From Gavia stellata (taxonomy: Eukaryota; Chordata; Aves; Gaviiformes; Gaviidae), in the NCBI RefSeq assembly GCF_030936135.1, contig NC_082600.1:26977943-27041942 (forward strand): a DNA stretch of 64,000 nucleotides. The letters run 5' to 3'. Below are positions 1 through 23,660 of this stretch, one piece after another. The translations under genes and the position numbers were made by a program. The notes beneath the pieces are model-generated. The model made no database searches. It was not told the origin of the DNA and saw only the letters and a program-made list of their open reading frames with translations. How positions within the stretch are numbered: the first letter of the stretch is position 1; every line of letters starts with the position of its first letter.

Positions 1-520
1 TTAGGTGCAAGAGAAGTGTGGTCAAGCTGGCATGGAGAGGGTGAAAGGGAGTGTTGCTGGTTGGCATATGGGATTTGCCAGCTTGTGCCATGAGATGGGA
101 AAAGCTGTTAGCTGCCATGGTGCAAGATTTTGTGACCCTTAAAGAGCCCATGTGAAAATACCATCCTTTCCTGACTTCCTTTCTTCATGGCTACCAGGTC
201 CCTAGTAACTTTGCTGCTGTGCAGCATTTCAATGGCAATATGCTGCATAGGAGATTCCATGCAGAGAGAAACCTATCCTCCCTCCACTGTTAGGGAATTT
301 GGTGAAAAGCTGGATGTTGCCACCGAGTCCTAGCTATCAGAGGTAGCATTTCTGCAGGAATTATTATTATGTTTCTGCAGAACCTACTAGGGAGGGAAGA
401 AGAAGGATGTGTCCCAATCAGAGAAAGAGGAAGAAAATAGTGGTGGCCTGTAGCATCTCTCCCCATTGGACACATTATCCAGTTCAGCTCCATTACAGCT
501 GGTTTCTGGTTTCTGCCTAG
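1..520 (+). other. NEK9: NEK9 intron (left part lies outside the window)
   Basis: This stretch precedes the first NEK9 exon in the window and ends in a CCTAG acceptor at 516-520. I searched all frames for the preceding part of the kinase domain (the segment that should end in TFDAT) and did not find it, so the earlier NEK9 exons lie to the left of the window. No repeat or other gene is recognised here. Confidence 0.7.
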
Positions 521-12178
<11,658 letters not shown>

Positions 12179-14610
12179 TCTCCTGAGCCCACTGGGATCC
12201 ATCTAACTTCACAGCACACTAACCGAATGCAGAGAGCGGCTTTCCTGGCTTCAGGTCACTCGCAGACAAGGAGCGAGGCCGGAGGCTCCAGAGCAGCACC
12301 CATGTACGTTTGATATGAACTAGGAGTGAGTTTGAGAGGGGAAGGGCCCCTGAGCTCTAGGCCAGCTCAGTGATTGAAGCAGCAGCAGCTCCTTTTTGTA
12401 CCTTATCTGTCAATTCTGCGCGTGAGGCAGAACGGCCCCATTACGGCGATGGCTCCAGTAGCAGCTTGTGGCCCTTTCATTGTTTCACTGCTTCTTGGGA
12501 GCTGCCTTTGGGACCCTAGTATTCATCACTGCATCTCTAGATGAAAGGAGGAGACATGTTTTGTACTGAAGCTGGCTGAACCTTAAGACTCGCCACCTTC
12601 ACTTCAGAGGGGTGAAGGACTAGGATCCTCTCCCTACCACATGGTAAAGCCCAGCTGGTGAGGCTGCTCCCCTCTGCTCAGGGGCAGAGGGAGCAGAGAG
12701 TGTCTCATTCTGGAGGCAGTGGAGATCTTCTTTTTAGGGAGGTAATGGTAGACAGCATGTCCCTGGCCTCGAGGCACAGCTTCTGGCCATATGGCTGTGT
12801 CCAGTGGCCTGTACAGACAGAGTTTAAAGGCTTTATTCTGGGTGCCTGGAGCTTTCCAACTTCCAGGCAATGCACCGAGAGGAGTGAATCAGGTATTGTT
12901 TCCAATAGCAGTAGCGGGGACTGTCTGAGATAGGATCTCTGGTTCTCAGTTTCAGACCACCTGCTTCCCAAACAGATGACAAGCATCTGCGCCTCAGACT
13001 AAGTCACAGGTTTCTTGCTCCAGCTGTTCAACTTGGTTTGGGTGCCAGAGCTTGTGGTTTCTTGGCATAAGCCTGTAGCTGCTCCCTGCTTGGCTTCTGT
13101 TCTGCTCACCCCCTGGTGCCCACCCTCTGTGTGGGTGTGGGAAGCATCGGTGCTTTTCCACTCAGTGTTTTGATGAACCTGGAATGCAGTTTCCTACCCA
13201 GAATAGGTCATTAATGCCGTGGTCACAGGATGCAGCCTTCCCTAATGACCATGAATGATCAAGTCTCTGTCCGAATTCACCTTCTTTCTAGAAGTGAGAG
13301 GCTTTCCCAAGAAAATTGGATATGGGAAGAGGCATGGGTCTGATGCTCAAGATTTCCTCATTTCCTATTAGAGAATGATGTTACTTTTATTCCCCTTAAA
13401 TTTATTAGCAAACTGACTTTGAACTAAGCTTTTGGGATTGGTAGGATCCCTGGGAGCAGCTAGCTTCCCCTGCCTTACGTGACGCCTCTAAGGAGTCCTG
13501 AGTCCCTCTCACCTTTGCTGTGAGAGTGGGGCTGTGATTTCATTAGGTTTAAATCCTAAACCCATCCCCATCCATGGCATGTCACGTCACTAGAATTGCC
13601 TTAGGTTTATTGGAGTTTGATATCCTATCACCTCTCCTGGACTTCTTTTGAGAGAGTGTTACGGGGGAGCCAGCGTTCCCCATTTGTCTCCAGAGGTGGA
13701 TGCCAAACCATTCTGCTTGTAACTTAACGCTCCTTAAATACTTCTTCGGTGCCTATTGCTAGTATCTTGGAGCTGAACCGAGTGCAGTCTCTCCAGTGCA
13801 GTGTCTAGGGCAAGGATCATACTGCTGTGCCCATCGTCATTACTGAAGGAAGGCTAGGAGGACAGCCCTCCTGGAAGGTGATGAGCGTCAGGCACCCTGG
13901 CGTGGCCATTTCGCTTGGTTGCCCTTGTGACTCTGCTCTCCTTTCCCCCATGTGCGTTGGAGCCAGTTCTCAGGTTAGGGTCCCAGCTTGAGAGTGGTGT
14001 GGTTGGAAATGATTGAGTTGGTCACGGTGCGGCAGTGCCTTTGAGGAGCGAAGAGTTGAGCCTGAGCCACGTCCAATAAGCAAGCACCAAGCTGATGGGA
14101 GTCGCTCTCCTGCAGTGCACTGCTATCCTCATTTCTCAATGCTCTGCAGTTGGGAAGCTAGGTGCACAGACTGGATTCCCCTTGGATCTAGTGGAGGATT
14201 GGGGTCCCTGACAGAGGATGCCCTGTGCTCCGCAATCTCATATGTGCCTTAGAGGATTCACGCTATCCAGGTTGTGCCTGTTACAGACCACAGATTTCAC
14301 ACCAGCCAGCTATGCAACCAAAAAAGCAGTTTAAAGCCAGCACCTTCATCTTGGGCTGAAAACGGAAGGGCAAGTGGGCAGAAGTGCCTTTGAGCAGTTT
14401 AAACCCTCTTTACTTCTTCCCTTCTTGCAGCGCTAGCTCCGTATGTGTTGGTCTCCTGCTAGTATTGCTACTGAGTTGTTATAGTGGAACACAACTTATG
14501 CCTGCTCTGACACTCTGGCTGAAAACTAGTTTGTCGTTGTCTTTTTTTTGAAAGGTTAAAGGGTGTAGTGGTTTGGAGTTTCTGTTTAAATAAATGTTTA
14601 AACTCATTCT
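12179..14610 (+). other. NEK9: NEK9 3' UTR
   Basis: About 2.4 kb follow the NEK9 stop with no further coding similarity that I recognise. The region has mixed composition and no obvious repeat. The first good AATAAA on this strand is at 14589-14594, followed by a GT-rich stretch (TTTTTTGTTTGTTTG), which is the usual layout of a cleavage site and its downstream element. The end at about 14610 is inferred. Confidence 0.65.
14589..14594 (+). terminator. NEK9: Polyadenylation signal AATAAA, NEK9
   Basis: A canonical hexamer followed about 30 nt later by a T/GT-rich element at 14625-14643. It is the best candidate for the end of the NEK9 transcript. Confidence 0.6.
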
Positions 14611-14619
14611 CCTGTGTTC

Positions 14620-17600
14620 TGAGTCTTTTTTGTTTGTTTGTTTTCCCAAGAGAGGAAGGGGAAATATGCATATAGTCAGCTGGCTTCATGGCATTCTGTT
14701 GTTAGATTTTTTTTTTTTTTTTCTTTCTTATACAAAGAGGGCCAAGGGGCTTGCAGGTTCTTTGTTATGGGGAAAAAAAAGTCAGGTTCTGTGTCCCTTC
14801 ATTAAAAAAAAATAAAAACCAATAAACAAACAACAAAACAACTCTCTTCTCTTGCTGCTGCATCTCCTCCTAGTGACGTCAGGGGGCTTTTGTGTGTATG
14901 TTTATTTCAACAGTTTGAGTGCCAAGTGGGAAATGAGTAATGGGAAGAGAGAGGCTCAAAGGGAAGAAGTCCCTGTTCCCTCTCAGAACAGCTTCTACCG
15001 AGCAGTAAGACCTACAGCAGTGAGAACCTTCCTGACGCCTGCTCAGCCAACTGTTCCTGCACACTGTACTTAATGCCTGTCACTTCTAACATTTTATCAG
15101 GGTTTTTAGTAAATTGTGAAATGTGTTGAGAGGCAAAGCTGGATTAAAGACTTAAAATTAACCAGAGATTTGGATACTGAAAATGCAGCATGCCTCTGAG
15201 AGGGGGGATTGTTCTGCACTGGCAGAAGAGGAAGCTGAGCTGGCGTAAATAACGTAGCCTGAGTAGTGCCAGGGCAACACTAACCACGATAGCAAAAGAA
15301 GCAGGGTAAATCTCTGTGCTGAGCTTGATGTTTTGGCTAAACTGTTACTAAGTTTTAAACCAGTTATCAGAGACTCCCTGATACTGCTGTCTGTCTTGAC
15401 CTGAAACAATAGCTCAGCAAAGAGAGGTGAACTGCCCATGGTTAGCTCCGAAACAAAGATAACAAATGAAGCCTGGTGATTTAATTTCAGTAACTTTTGT
15501 TTAATCTACAATTTCAATCTCAGTGTTAGCTGTTTGCCTGTCACTTAAGACAAGTCCCCAACAGATGGATTTATTTTACAGTATCAGAAGGATTTTTTTA
15601 ATGTGTATCTACCCCAGTCACCATTTGCACTCTGCTGACTTCTAGGGTCCGCTAAACAGAGTCAATAAAACATACTGCAAGGGAAGCAGAGTTAATATTA
15701 CAAGACCGGCACTGGTACTGAATTTCTGAACTACTCTTTAATTCAGATGCACCTTTCATTCATTCAAGGAGGCTGGTATAAAGCTTCCAGTTTACCTCTT
15801 TCCTACCTTGTCACCCCCTGCTATTCTGTATTTCGAAGCTCTGAAGTTAGAGCATTGGTCTTGCTTCTCTGATCAATTTGGACATAGCAAATTATTTTCC
15901 CTTGTTTTGAGTCTCATTTTTTCTCTCCTCTCTAGGTTTGTATGTTCTTATACCTGGCTGGCACAGTGTAGCACTGACCCTTTCTGGGACCTTCATGGAA
16001 AACCATGGGGTGTGCCAAGGGATTAAGGTTTCTGCCCACTTATCTATAGGGCAGCAGCTCTCCAACTTCTTTCAGGAGTCTGGTCCACCGAAAGACCCAC
16101 AAAAGTGTGTGACAAACAAAGGCCTGTAGCATGAGGCCAAAATCACCAAGAACTACCTTACATCTCAAGAAGAAAGCAAAAGAAGGGGTATATTTTTGTC
16201 ATAATTTCCTACCATTGCAGGAACTAAGACAAAAAGAAGCAGATGACTCAAGGAAGGGTGCAAGCCCTGTGTTTTAGAGGTCCCTAGCAACTTGGCTTGC
16301 AGGAAAACTCCAGGTTTTTTACATTAAATCTAATTGTCGATTTAACCCTGAATGCACAAGTGAAACAGCTAACAGGTTTTCTGATGTGAAGTTCCTTAGT
16401 GTACTGTCTGGGGGCAGGGGGTGTTTGGCTTTTTTTAGCTGTAGCAGTTCTTAAACATGCTGAATGGAAATTAAAAAATAAAAAAAAAAAAATCAGAAGC
16501 CAAGTTAGGAATCGTGGGAAGGTTGCTGTGGGAAGGAAATTCCTTCTCAGCTCCTCGAAGCAATACGCTGAGGCACAGAACTGTCACTGATCTGTTCTTC
16601 ACAAGAAGCCTGGATATAGGAACAAATGCTCTGTATCACAATCCTTAATTTCTAACTCCTGCCGTATGCTCCCTTCCATAATCTTCAAGTCCATCTTGAA
16701 CCAACGTAGGTTTCTTGCCTGTGCTAATCTATTTGGAAGGTTTTTTCATTACCTCACTCCTCTCCTGGTTAGAAACCTAACTTCCAGTCTGAGCTTATTC
16801 ATGACCTATTTTTGATCTTGCATGGCATTATTCTTTAAGTAAGTATTTCTTCTTCCGTCCTTTCCCAACTCTGAGTCCCAGCTATTGTACGTGGTAAGTA
16901 ACACGTTGGGATGGTTGTTCTGCTGCCTCAAGGGCCCGGCCGGTTCCGAGTATCTCTGCTGTTCTATGCACATGAATTGACATACGGACTCAAACAGTAA
17001 GTGCCTGCTACTGCTATCTTTTCTAACTCCCTGAATTTCTGATTCTGAGCTTCTTGTGTTGAGGAAGTGTTTAATAATACTCCTGCCAGTTTTCCTTTTC
17101 TAATTCAAACAATGTCACACTGGATTTCTAAATGGGAATGTTACAGCTCTTCAGCTGGTAAGACGTAGCCCCAGGATTGTCACCAGCATTCTAGAAAAGC
17201 ATCTAAATAAACGCTGCTGCAGAACAAGTGTGAAATAAACCTACCTAAACAGCTTTCATTATTCATCTGAGCGGTGCTACAACAAATAGGACAGAGCATG
17301 AGCAATGACCAAGCAGCAGCTCTGGATCCTGTCATCTAGCACAGATACCAAGGATGGAAGAACACAGCAGTCTGTGGGCTGCAAAAAAGTTAACTGCTTA
17401 CATAGCTTCCTCCCCTCCCTCTGACTTTTCCAAATGCCTTGTCTAAATGCTAAATAGTCTTGCAGAATGTAGAGTCCTTTCGGGGGGGGGGGGGGGGGGG
17501 GGGCGAAGAGGAACCCCTTACACGCCGATCTTTTGTAGGTAGCTACAATACAAATGCTACGCCAACTAGAACCACTGTCATTGTTAGCACGTTCAGGGGT

Positions 17601-18202
17601 GAACATCTGCACCTACAGACCAGTAAAGCAAACAAGAGGCAGATGCTCTGTTTGGCCCAGCTCTTCTTGTGAACAGCGCTATTCTTTGCCTTTGGAGAAG
17701 GAAAAAAATGAGTTTGTAGCCACTGATGAGCTAAAGGAGAGCAGCTCTCTTCACATCAGACACCACTATTAAAAAAAAAAAAAAAGCAGCCCAAGCCTCC
17801 CTAACTTAAAGGCAAAATATGATCCTGAAGAACAGCGCCTTTCTGATGGCTGGTTTGCTCCTTGCTGCTGTCCTGCTGACAGCCTCTAGCAACAGCCTTT
17901 CTTTGCTGTTCGGCTGACTGAACAGCAGCAGCCTTACACCGACACTGAGACTCCATGTTGAGCTCACTGCATGGGAGAAGCAGCCCTTGGAGGGCCATCC
18001 TGTGTGGGGCAACCCAGGGCACAGCTCAAGGTGCACGAGTTCTAGTATTCTGCTTATACGTCCTGAGCTGTTCACTTGCTGTACATACAAGCTCAACGCT
18101 CACAGCCAGTGTTGAGACTAGGGAAAGCACAAGAGTCTGTGGCTGGAAACCTGGCAGAAAACAGGCAGGGAATTACAGCACTAGGTACAGCTGGACACTG
18201 CC
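14620..18202. other. Intergenic gap between convergent NEK9 and ZC2HC1C
   Basis: About 3.6 kb between the NEK9 end and the ZC2HC1C stop. It contains T and A runs (14709-14722; A-rich 14803-14840; A run near 16474-16491; A run near 17765-17785) and a long G run at 17482-17503. The right part should include the ZC2HC1C 3' UTR. I see no ORF with family similarity, no RNA gene and no recognisable transposon. Confidence 0.5.
17482..17503 (+). repeat. G22 homopolymer
   Basis: An uninterrupted run of 22 G (C22 on the minus strand), flanked by CTTTC and CGAAG. It is likely to be length-polymorphic and prone to sequencing error, and can form G-quadruplex structure. Confidence 0.9.
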
Positions 18203-20391
18203 TCAGTGGCGCCTGCTCTGTGGTGGGGGTGGGGGCTTATTTTTGATGGTTTTGCATTTGGGAATATGTCTCTCAGCTGCTTGGGGAGCAAATCGGCGTC
18301 TGCAGTAGGGACAGGCAACGTAGTCTGGGTTTTCGATGGGAGGCAATGGGGGCAGGTCAGACACCTTTCCTCCCTTGGAGAGGACTTGCTGCACCTGGCG
18401 GGCCTGGCGCAGGGTCTGGATGAAAACCTCATGCTTCTGTCTCCAGTTGTTCCTTCTGGGTGGCTTATTCTGCAGAAGGGAAAGGCGGTCAGAACAACTG
18501 GCACCACTGTCAGCCTCTATTCTCAATCTTATGTACAGGGTCCAACTCACGTCACCTGTCCGGGCATTCCCTGTTGATGTAAAACCCTCCCTGAGAAGCT
18601 GAGTCCCACAAAGGGGATCAAAAAGAGCAGCACCAAGGAGGATTTGAAGGAAATATTGATGGAGACTTCAATACTTAGAAAGAGCTTGAGAATAACCAGA
18701 AAAGCAAGCAGTAGGGCCAAGGAACTGGAGAGGGTTGCTATAGCTGCTTTGCAGGAACAAAGCTGCATGTTTCCACTGCCTTCGTTTTAATAGCCTGTGT
18801 TATTACCTGGATTTTCAGTCAGTTCCCTGCAGCCCCTAATGTCACAGAGCTTTACTGCAGCAGACCCAGTCTGCATCCCGAGCATCCTGACTACAGCAAG
18901 GAGTGAGCTTTCTCCAGGAGTACACCCCTTGACACATTACAAAGACAAGTCAGTTAGGACCCCCACCCCCCCCATCTATTAGATTTTAAATGGATCTATT
19001 CATCCATTTGACAAGAACCTTTCAGAGGCAATAACTGGATAGTATCCCTTAGCCCTGTGTACACGTGAAGGTGCTTGCATCTCAGACAGAATTAGATGTT
19101 GAGATGGAAGGAACGTGAGTAGATGTGGATCGAGGGAGGCAAGGGGACTGCACATTACCTGAGGCCTCTCTGAGCTCTTCCACTGCTGATACTGTTCCAG
19201 TTCTGTGCCCCTAGCTCTGGCCCTGCTGGAGTCAAACACTTCCCTCTTGGAGCCTTGGCTCTTGCTGCAGATACTCACATGCTTCTCAAGCCTGGTGCAG
19301 AGAAACTTACGTCCGCAGAAGCTGCACTGTCCAAGCCCACCCTGCTCCAGAGCACTGGCAGCCTGCATGTACAGCACCTCTGTGGACAGGTGGGCACCAG
19401 AGTCTTGGTCTGAGAGGGCAGAGGGAGAAGGGCTATGTTTTAGGGCCAGCTGTGAACAAGAGGCTAAACGCTCCATGGGTATGCAGTCTCTAATCTTGCT
19501 GTTGCTGGCCACCAGCCGTTCCTTCTTGAGTTTCCCTATAGCCAGCTCTTGAGGGCAGAGGGTGTTGCCAGGCTTGGGGATAGTGGCCTCTGCAGACTGC
19601 GCCCCACTGAAGTTACCCCCAGCATCACCTGGCCTGACTGCAACTCTGAAGGTTTTCTCTTCAGGGTGCCTTGTGGCCTTTCGCTCATGGGTCTTCTCCG
19701 CTTCTCTGTCTCTTCTCTCCTCTACCTTGACAAGCTCCTTCTCTCTTTGAATCCTCCTAAGCTCCTCCTTTGTTCTCCTCAGCTTCTCTCTGAGAAGAGC
19801 CTCTTTCTTTCGAATTTCCTCTTCTAGGTTCCGTCCATCTGCCTCCAACTTTAGGATGTAGGCCAGCTCTCTCCTGTATAGATGTGAGGCTGACTGTTTA
19901 GGCTCTGCTGTACAAGGAGAGAGCACTGCAGCTAGCTGAGACCTCCCTGCTGGAGGCTTCCCTTTGCTCTTTGAGATAGGCCTACTATTTGGAACTTCCT
20001 CCATGTATGGGGAACTTCTGAGCTGTCCTCTGTTGACCGCTGGAATGCTCACACCCTTGTGGTGAAAAATTGGTTTCAGGGGATATGCACGGTCCACTCC
20101 TTCTTTACATCTGGCTACTGATTTAGCTGGCAGAGTCTTGATCTGGCTCGTGAGATACTTGCTCTGCATTTCAGCTGAACAGTAGCCTCCATGCTTGGAG
20201 CTATGTTGACTGCTTTCTGCAGAAAGACAATACGAATGGCTTCGGCTCTTTCGGGCATAGAGATCCTTTAAACTTTTCTCTTTCTCAGGTATGAGTTCAT
20301 GCTGAAAGTTGTTCTTCTGGTGTTCTAGCTGGAAACTGGGAACAAGCTTAGTAGCTGCCACCACAGAATCCACCGGTGGAAACAAAGCCAT
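18203..20391 (-). CDS. ZC2HC1C: ZC2HC1C, zinc finger C2HC-type containing 1C
   Basis: Two coding exons on the minus strand: 20391-19159 (411 codons) and 18469-18203 (88 codons plus stop), giving 499 residues. The donor is CAG|GTAATG and the acceptor CTGCAG|AATAAG, phase 0. Two C2HC zinc fingers define the family: Cys356, Cys359, His371, Cys375 (CSFCGRKF...HVSIC) and Cys464, Cys467, His479, Cys483 (CPYCRRRF...HIPKC). Residues about 172-245 are a highly charged coiled coil. The basic C-terminus has a proline run. The start is the first ATG after an AG acceptor (exon edge at 20398), so a 5' non-coding exon is expected upstream. The molecular function of the family is poorly known; the fingers probably bind zinc for protein or nucleic-acid contact. 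Position next to ACYP1 agrees with the vertebrate gene order. The human protein, as I recall, is about 456 aa. Confidence 0.92.
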
Positions 20392-20849
20392 TCAGTTCCT
20401 GAGAAAGAGCCTGAGGTTAGAAGCAAAGTCATTACAGGCTATCTTAGCCAAAACTGGACAATTTGTCTCCTAACAGTCTACACCTAGCAGCTACAATGAC
20501 AGGTTATAATAAATATTAGCAAAGGTTTTGTAACTTTTCTAGGTTCGGTAAATCTTTATGTTCCTTCCATCTGGGGATCTCCCATGACGCCTCTTCCAGC
20601 CCCAATCGTTTAGGCAGCCAAAAATAAGGTACGCTTTTATTTCGCTCTCGGTCTGAGCCCTGTCTCATTGTTGTAGCAGCAGAAATAAGCTGTACTGCCA
20701 GGGAAATTGTTATGCTCCCCCAGGGTGTTTCCCGTAACGTGTCCCTTCAGTTTTGGCATTGTAGATCCGCCAATATGGCACACAGGTCTGACGCGCAGGC
20801 GTCCGGTAAAGCTCAGTACAGTCTTCCCGTGGCTCGTTCTACCGCATCT

Positions 20850-21560
20850 CCCGAAGTGTGTCAGGTACCCAGGCCGCAGGCCGGCCCTGCGGGCGGCGGC
20901 GCGGGGGGTTACCTGCGGGGCTGCGGCCGGAGCTCCGCCCGGCCTCCTCGGCAAGCTGCGTCGCCTCCTGTTTCGCTCATCGGTCTCCCATCGCCCGAGA
21001 GACCCGACACCTCCTCCTCCTGCCCTCCACCCTCGCCCCGGGGCAGCGCGGAGCTCTGCCCGCCGCCCCCCGCCTGTCGCCGCCCCGGGCGCCGTGTTGA
21101 CGGCTGTTGCCTAGAGACAGGCACGCGAAGGCCAGTTCCTGCGCCGCTCTCGCCGGCGAGCGGCCTCTCGATGGTTTCTCCGCAACGCCCCCGTTCCACC
21201 CCGCTCCCTGGAGGACCCCACCTCTATGGCCGGGTAAGGGCGATTGGCCGGAGGCGGTTAATGAGGGACCAACCCCTCCCCGGCCCCTTGAGGGTCCTGG
21301 CTCTTCATTGGTCCCAAGAGCGGGCGAGGCTACGCCCCCAGCGCGAGCCGCGCCGCGCAGGCGCAGCGGGGTGTGCGGCAGCGGCAGCGGCAGCGGCAGG
21401 AGGAGGCGGGCGGTGCCGCCATGGCGGAGGGCGAGGGCCTGGTTTCCGTGGACTACGAGGTGTCCGGCAAGGTGCAAGGCGTTTTCTTCCGCAAGTACAC
21501 CCAGGTGAGGGACGTGGCGTGGCGGGTCCCACGGCGCGCCCTTTCCTGAGGGGCGGCCTG
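20850..21560. promoter_or_regulatory. CpG island, bidirectional promoter of ZC2HC1C and ACYP1
   Basis: A dense CG-rich block between two divergent genes whose start codons are about 1 kb apart. It holds two inverted CCAAT boxes (GATTGG near 21242 and CATTGG near 21307), several GC boxes, and a GGCAGC hexamer repeat at about 21377-21397 just before the ACYP1 start. The ACYP1 ATG lies in GCCGCCATGGCGG, which is both a strong Kozak context and a YY1-like site. No TATA box is evident. Shared use by both genes is inferred from the layout. Confidence 0.75.
20913..21100 (-). other. ZC2HC1C: Candidate 5' non-coding exon of ZC2HC1C
   Basis: On the minus strand a good donor CCGCAG|GTAACC ends at 20913, inside the CpG island. 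The coding exon of ZC2HC1C begins after an acceptor at 20399-20400, so it needs such a partner. The upstream edge is a guess and no transcript evidence is available. Confidence 0.35.
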
Positions 21561-22174
21561 CTAGCTGGGGTGCGTGGTGCCCTCTGTCAGCGCTGCCGGG
21601 GCTGCGGTGGCTCCTGTGGGCACCTCGGTGGGGCTGAGCCGCGGACGGCCTGGGTCGTGGCTATGGCCCGGGCTCTGGCCGCTTCTGAATGGGGGCTGGC
21701 ATCTCTCAGTGCTGCTGGTGGCCTTTGCTGTGTTAATGTAAGCACGACTGAAAAGTGCCTTTCGGCCCCAGTTTCTCATGTGAAAGAATATAATGAGTAG
21801 TCAGGTGAATCCTCTGCTACTTCCCTGCTGCCTGAGCCACAGGAACTTCCTTGGAGGTCTGTGTCTTACCTATAAAATTGACTCCTGTTGGTGAATGTCA
21901 TTCTGTAGCTCTCTTACAGTTTGGATTAATCTCATTTTGCTTTGCCTTGTCTTTTCAGGGGGAGGCTAAGAGACTAGGACTTGTTGGTTGGGTCCAAAAC
22001 ACTAGCCATGGCACCGTGCAAGGACAAATTCAGGGCCCAACTGCCAGGGTACGGGAGCTGCAGGAATGGCTCAGGAAGATAGGAAGTCCCCAGTCCCACA
22101 TCAGCCGAGCTGAGTTCAGCAATGAGAAGAAGATCACGGCGCTGGAGCACAAGGACTTCCAGATTTTGAAATAA
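21421..22174 (+). CDS. ACYP1: ACYP1, acylphosphatase 1
   Basis: ACYP1 is a small cytosolic enzyme that hydrolyses acylphosphates such as 1,3-bisphosphoglycerate. Two exons, 21421-21504 and 21959-22174, encode 99 residues, the same length as human ACYP1. The start MAEGEGLVSVDYEV and end KDFQILK align with the family throughout. The phosphate-binding loop KVQGVFFR includes catalytic Arg24, and Asn42 in GWVQN positions the attacking water (Arg23 and Asn41 without the initiator Met). The donor CAG|GTGAGG and acceptor TTTCAG|GGGGAG are canonical, phase 0. Mammalian ACYP1 has longer splice forms; I did not find an extra coding exon here. It lies head to head with ZC2HC1C and upstream of MLH3 on the same strand. 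Confidence 0.97.
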
Positions 22175-22582
22175 CTTTGTCCAGGAATAAGCAAAAGCTG
22201 GAGCATGAGCTGCCCTCACAGAACATTTCCCCTCTTCCCCGTTCATTCAGTCAGCCAATATTAAGCTCTAGAGAACTTTATTTTATTACATTTCTAATTT
22301 ATTCATTCGTTGTACTGTTAGTCTAACTCTCAGCCTTTCACAGAATTTTGGCAGGTAGAGGACGACCTGTGCTATCTTTATTAAATGGGCTGTTTAGGGA
22401 CACCGCCTCTTTATTTCTGAACGTATGTGCAGAGTGGGCTTTGAGTGGTTGTACATGAGTATAGTGTTGCACTCACATGAAGGAAATCAATGCCAATACC
22501 AAATATTGCTAAAAACATTATTTCTGTGCTCTAAATGCCTCAGAAACAATTTATTTTGTTCCGAACTTTATTTTTTCGTTAG

Positions 22583-22588
22583 AATAAA
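22583..22588 (+). terminator. ACYP1: Polyadenylation signal AATAAA, ACYP1
   Basis: A canonical hexamer about 410 nt after the ACYP1 stop, followed by a T/GT-rich stretch (GCTTCTCGTGTGG...GTGTGTCG). An ATTAAA at 22379-22384 is an alternative proximal signal. The MLH3 CpG island starts only about 100 nt further on. Confidence 0.6.
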
Positions 22589-22805
22589 ATTGCTTGGAGC
22601 TTCTCGTGTGGAAAGGGTGTGTCGTAGGGGGGTTGAGTGGACTGGGCCCTTCGAGTGTGATCCTGTTGCCGATACCTGTCCCTGCGGGACCGTGCGGTGT
22701 TAGGAGCAGCCCCTGGTGCCATTGGGAGGGAGGAGGCCCGGGGGATGCTGTGCTTCCCGCAGCCGTTCCTTGCTCTGGTCCCGCTGCGGCCCGGCCTGGG
22801 ACGGG

Positions 22806-22825
22806 AACTACAGCTCCCAGCATGC
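22806..22825 (+). promoter_or_regulatory. ZNF143/THAP11-type (SBS) promoter element
   Basis: The bases AACTACAGCTCCCAGCATGC match the well-known vertebrate core-promoter motif ACTACAnnTCCCAGnnTGC, bound by ZNF143 with THAP11. In known promoters this motif lies close to the start site, which fits its place in the MLH3 island. Binding here is inferred from sequence only. Confidence 0.75.
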
Positions 22826-22959
22826 GCTGCCTGCGGGCGCCAGGCCCGTCCCCACCGCCTCCCGCCCGCAGCTGCGCAGGCGCCGTGTGCTCACTGCCGG
22901 GGCCGTCGCTTGCCGTTGCCCTCCTGCAGCAGCCGCGTGCGGGCCCGGCGGGCCGCGAC

Positions 22960-23023
22960 GGTTGGTCTCGCGCCGCGGCCGTTGTGGAGCCGCCCCGTCC
23001 CCAGAGCAGCGGGTACCAAGGGG
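22960..23023 (+). other. MLH3: Probable MLH3 untranslated exon 1 (3' edge)
   Basis: The strong donor GGGG|GTGAGAGC lies downstream of the ZNF143 site in the CpG island. The MLH3 start codon lies in an exon that begins at an acceptor (CTACCCAG|GGAGTT, exon start 24673), so an upstream untranslated exon must exist. In mammals MLH3 exon 1 is non-coding. The left edge is not determined. Confidence 0.4.
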
Positions 23024-23660
23024 GTGAGAGCGGGGCGGGGTGGGGACACACCGCCCCGCGCTGCCGGTGGAGCGGGGCCGCCTCTCCTGTCAGCGCCCCG
23101 TCCCGGCGGGCGCTTGTCTCCGGACGCTGCTTCTCTAGGGAGCGGGCAGGGGCCCGGGCGGTGGGGGAGGGCGAGCCTGTCCGCTCCTCCTGCGCACCGC
23201 GGGGATAGCGTGCGGTAGCGAGCCTGGGCGCGGGTCTCGGCTGCCCTCCTCTGCCCCTGGGGCCAGGGAGCCCCTGGATAACCTGTCACACCGCGGGGCA
23301 CCGGATCCCCAGAGAGGGCGAGCAGCGCTTGCAAAGCTGCATGGGGAGCGCTGCCTGAGGGGCGCAGAGGTGTCCCCTCGAATACCAGTAGGAAACCAGT
23401 AGTCGTCAAGGACAGGACTGGAGAATAGTGGGTTCTCTTTCACATAAACAGCTTACTCGGCATCCCACACCCATTCCCAAGTCGGCTTTATTCCTTTCTT
23501 GGATGAATCACAGCAGATGCTCCTTGGCCAGAATGAAGCATTGTGGATTTATGTGAGGAGACTGAGCTGAAAAAGAGGGGAAGGAGCTCTGTGCCTGCTT
23601 CTTGGTGATACCTTCTATATATTTTTGACACAAAGGGAGGCAGAAGCCTTTTGCTTGCAG

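Larger units (their letters stand above)
22690..23260 (+). promoter_or_regulatory. MLH3: CpG island promoter of MLH3
   Basis: A CG-dense block downstream of ACYP1 and before the MLH3 coding exon. It contains GC boxes and a ZNF143-type site at 22806-22825. No TATA box is seen. A good donor (GGGG|GTGAGA at about 23023) suggests that the untranslated first exon ends here and is spliced to the acceptor at 24671-24672. Confidence 0.7.

Noticed and set aside
20712-21800. 362-codon open frame over the ZC2HC1C/ACYP1 CpG island
   Set aside because: Low-complexity Pro/Arg/Ala translation of a CpG island, overlapping ACYP1 exon 1 in another frame. No family similarity.
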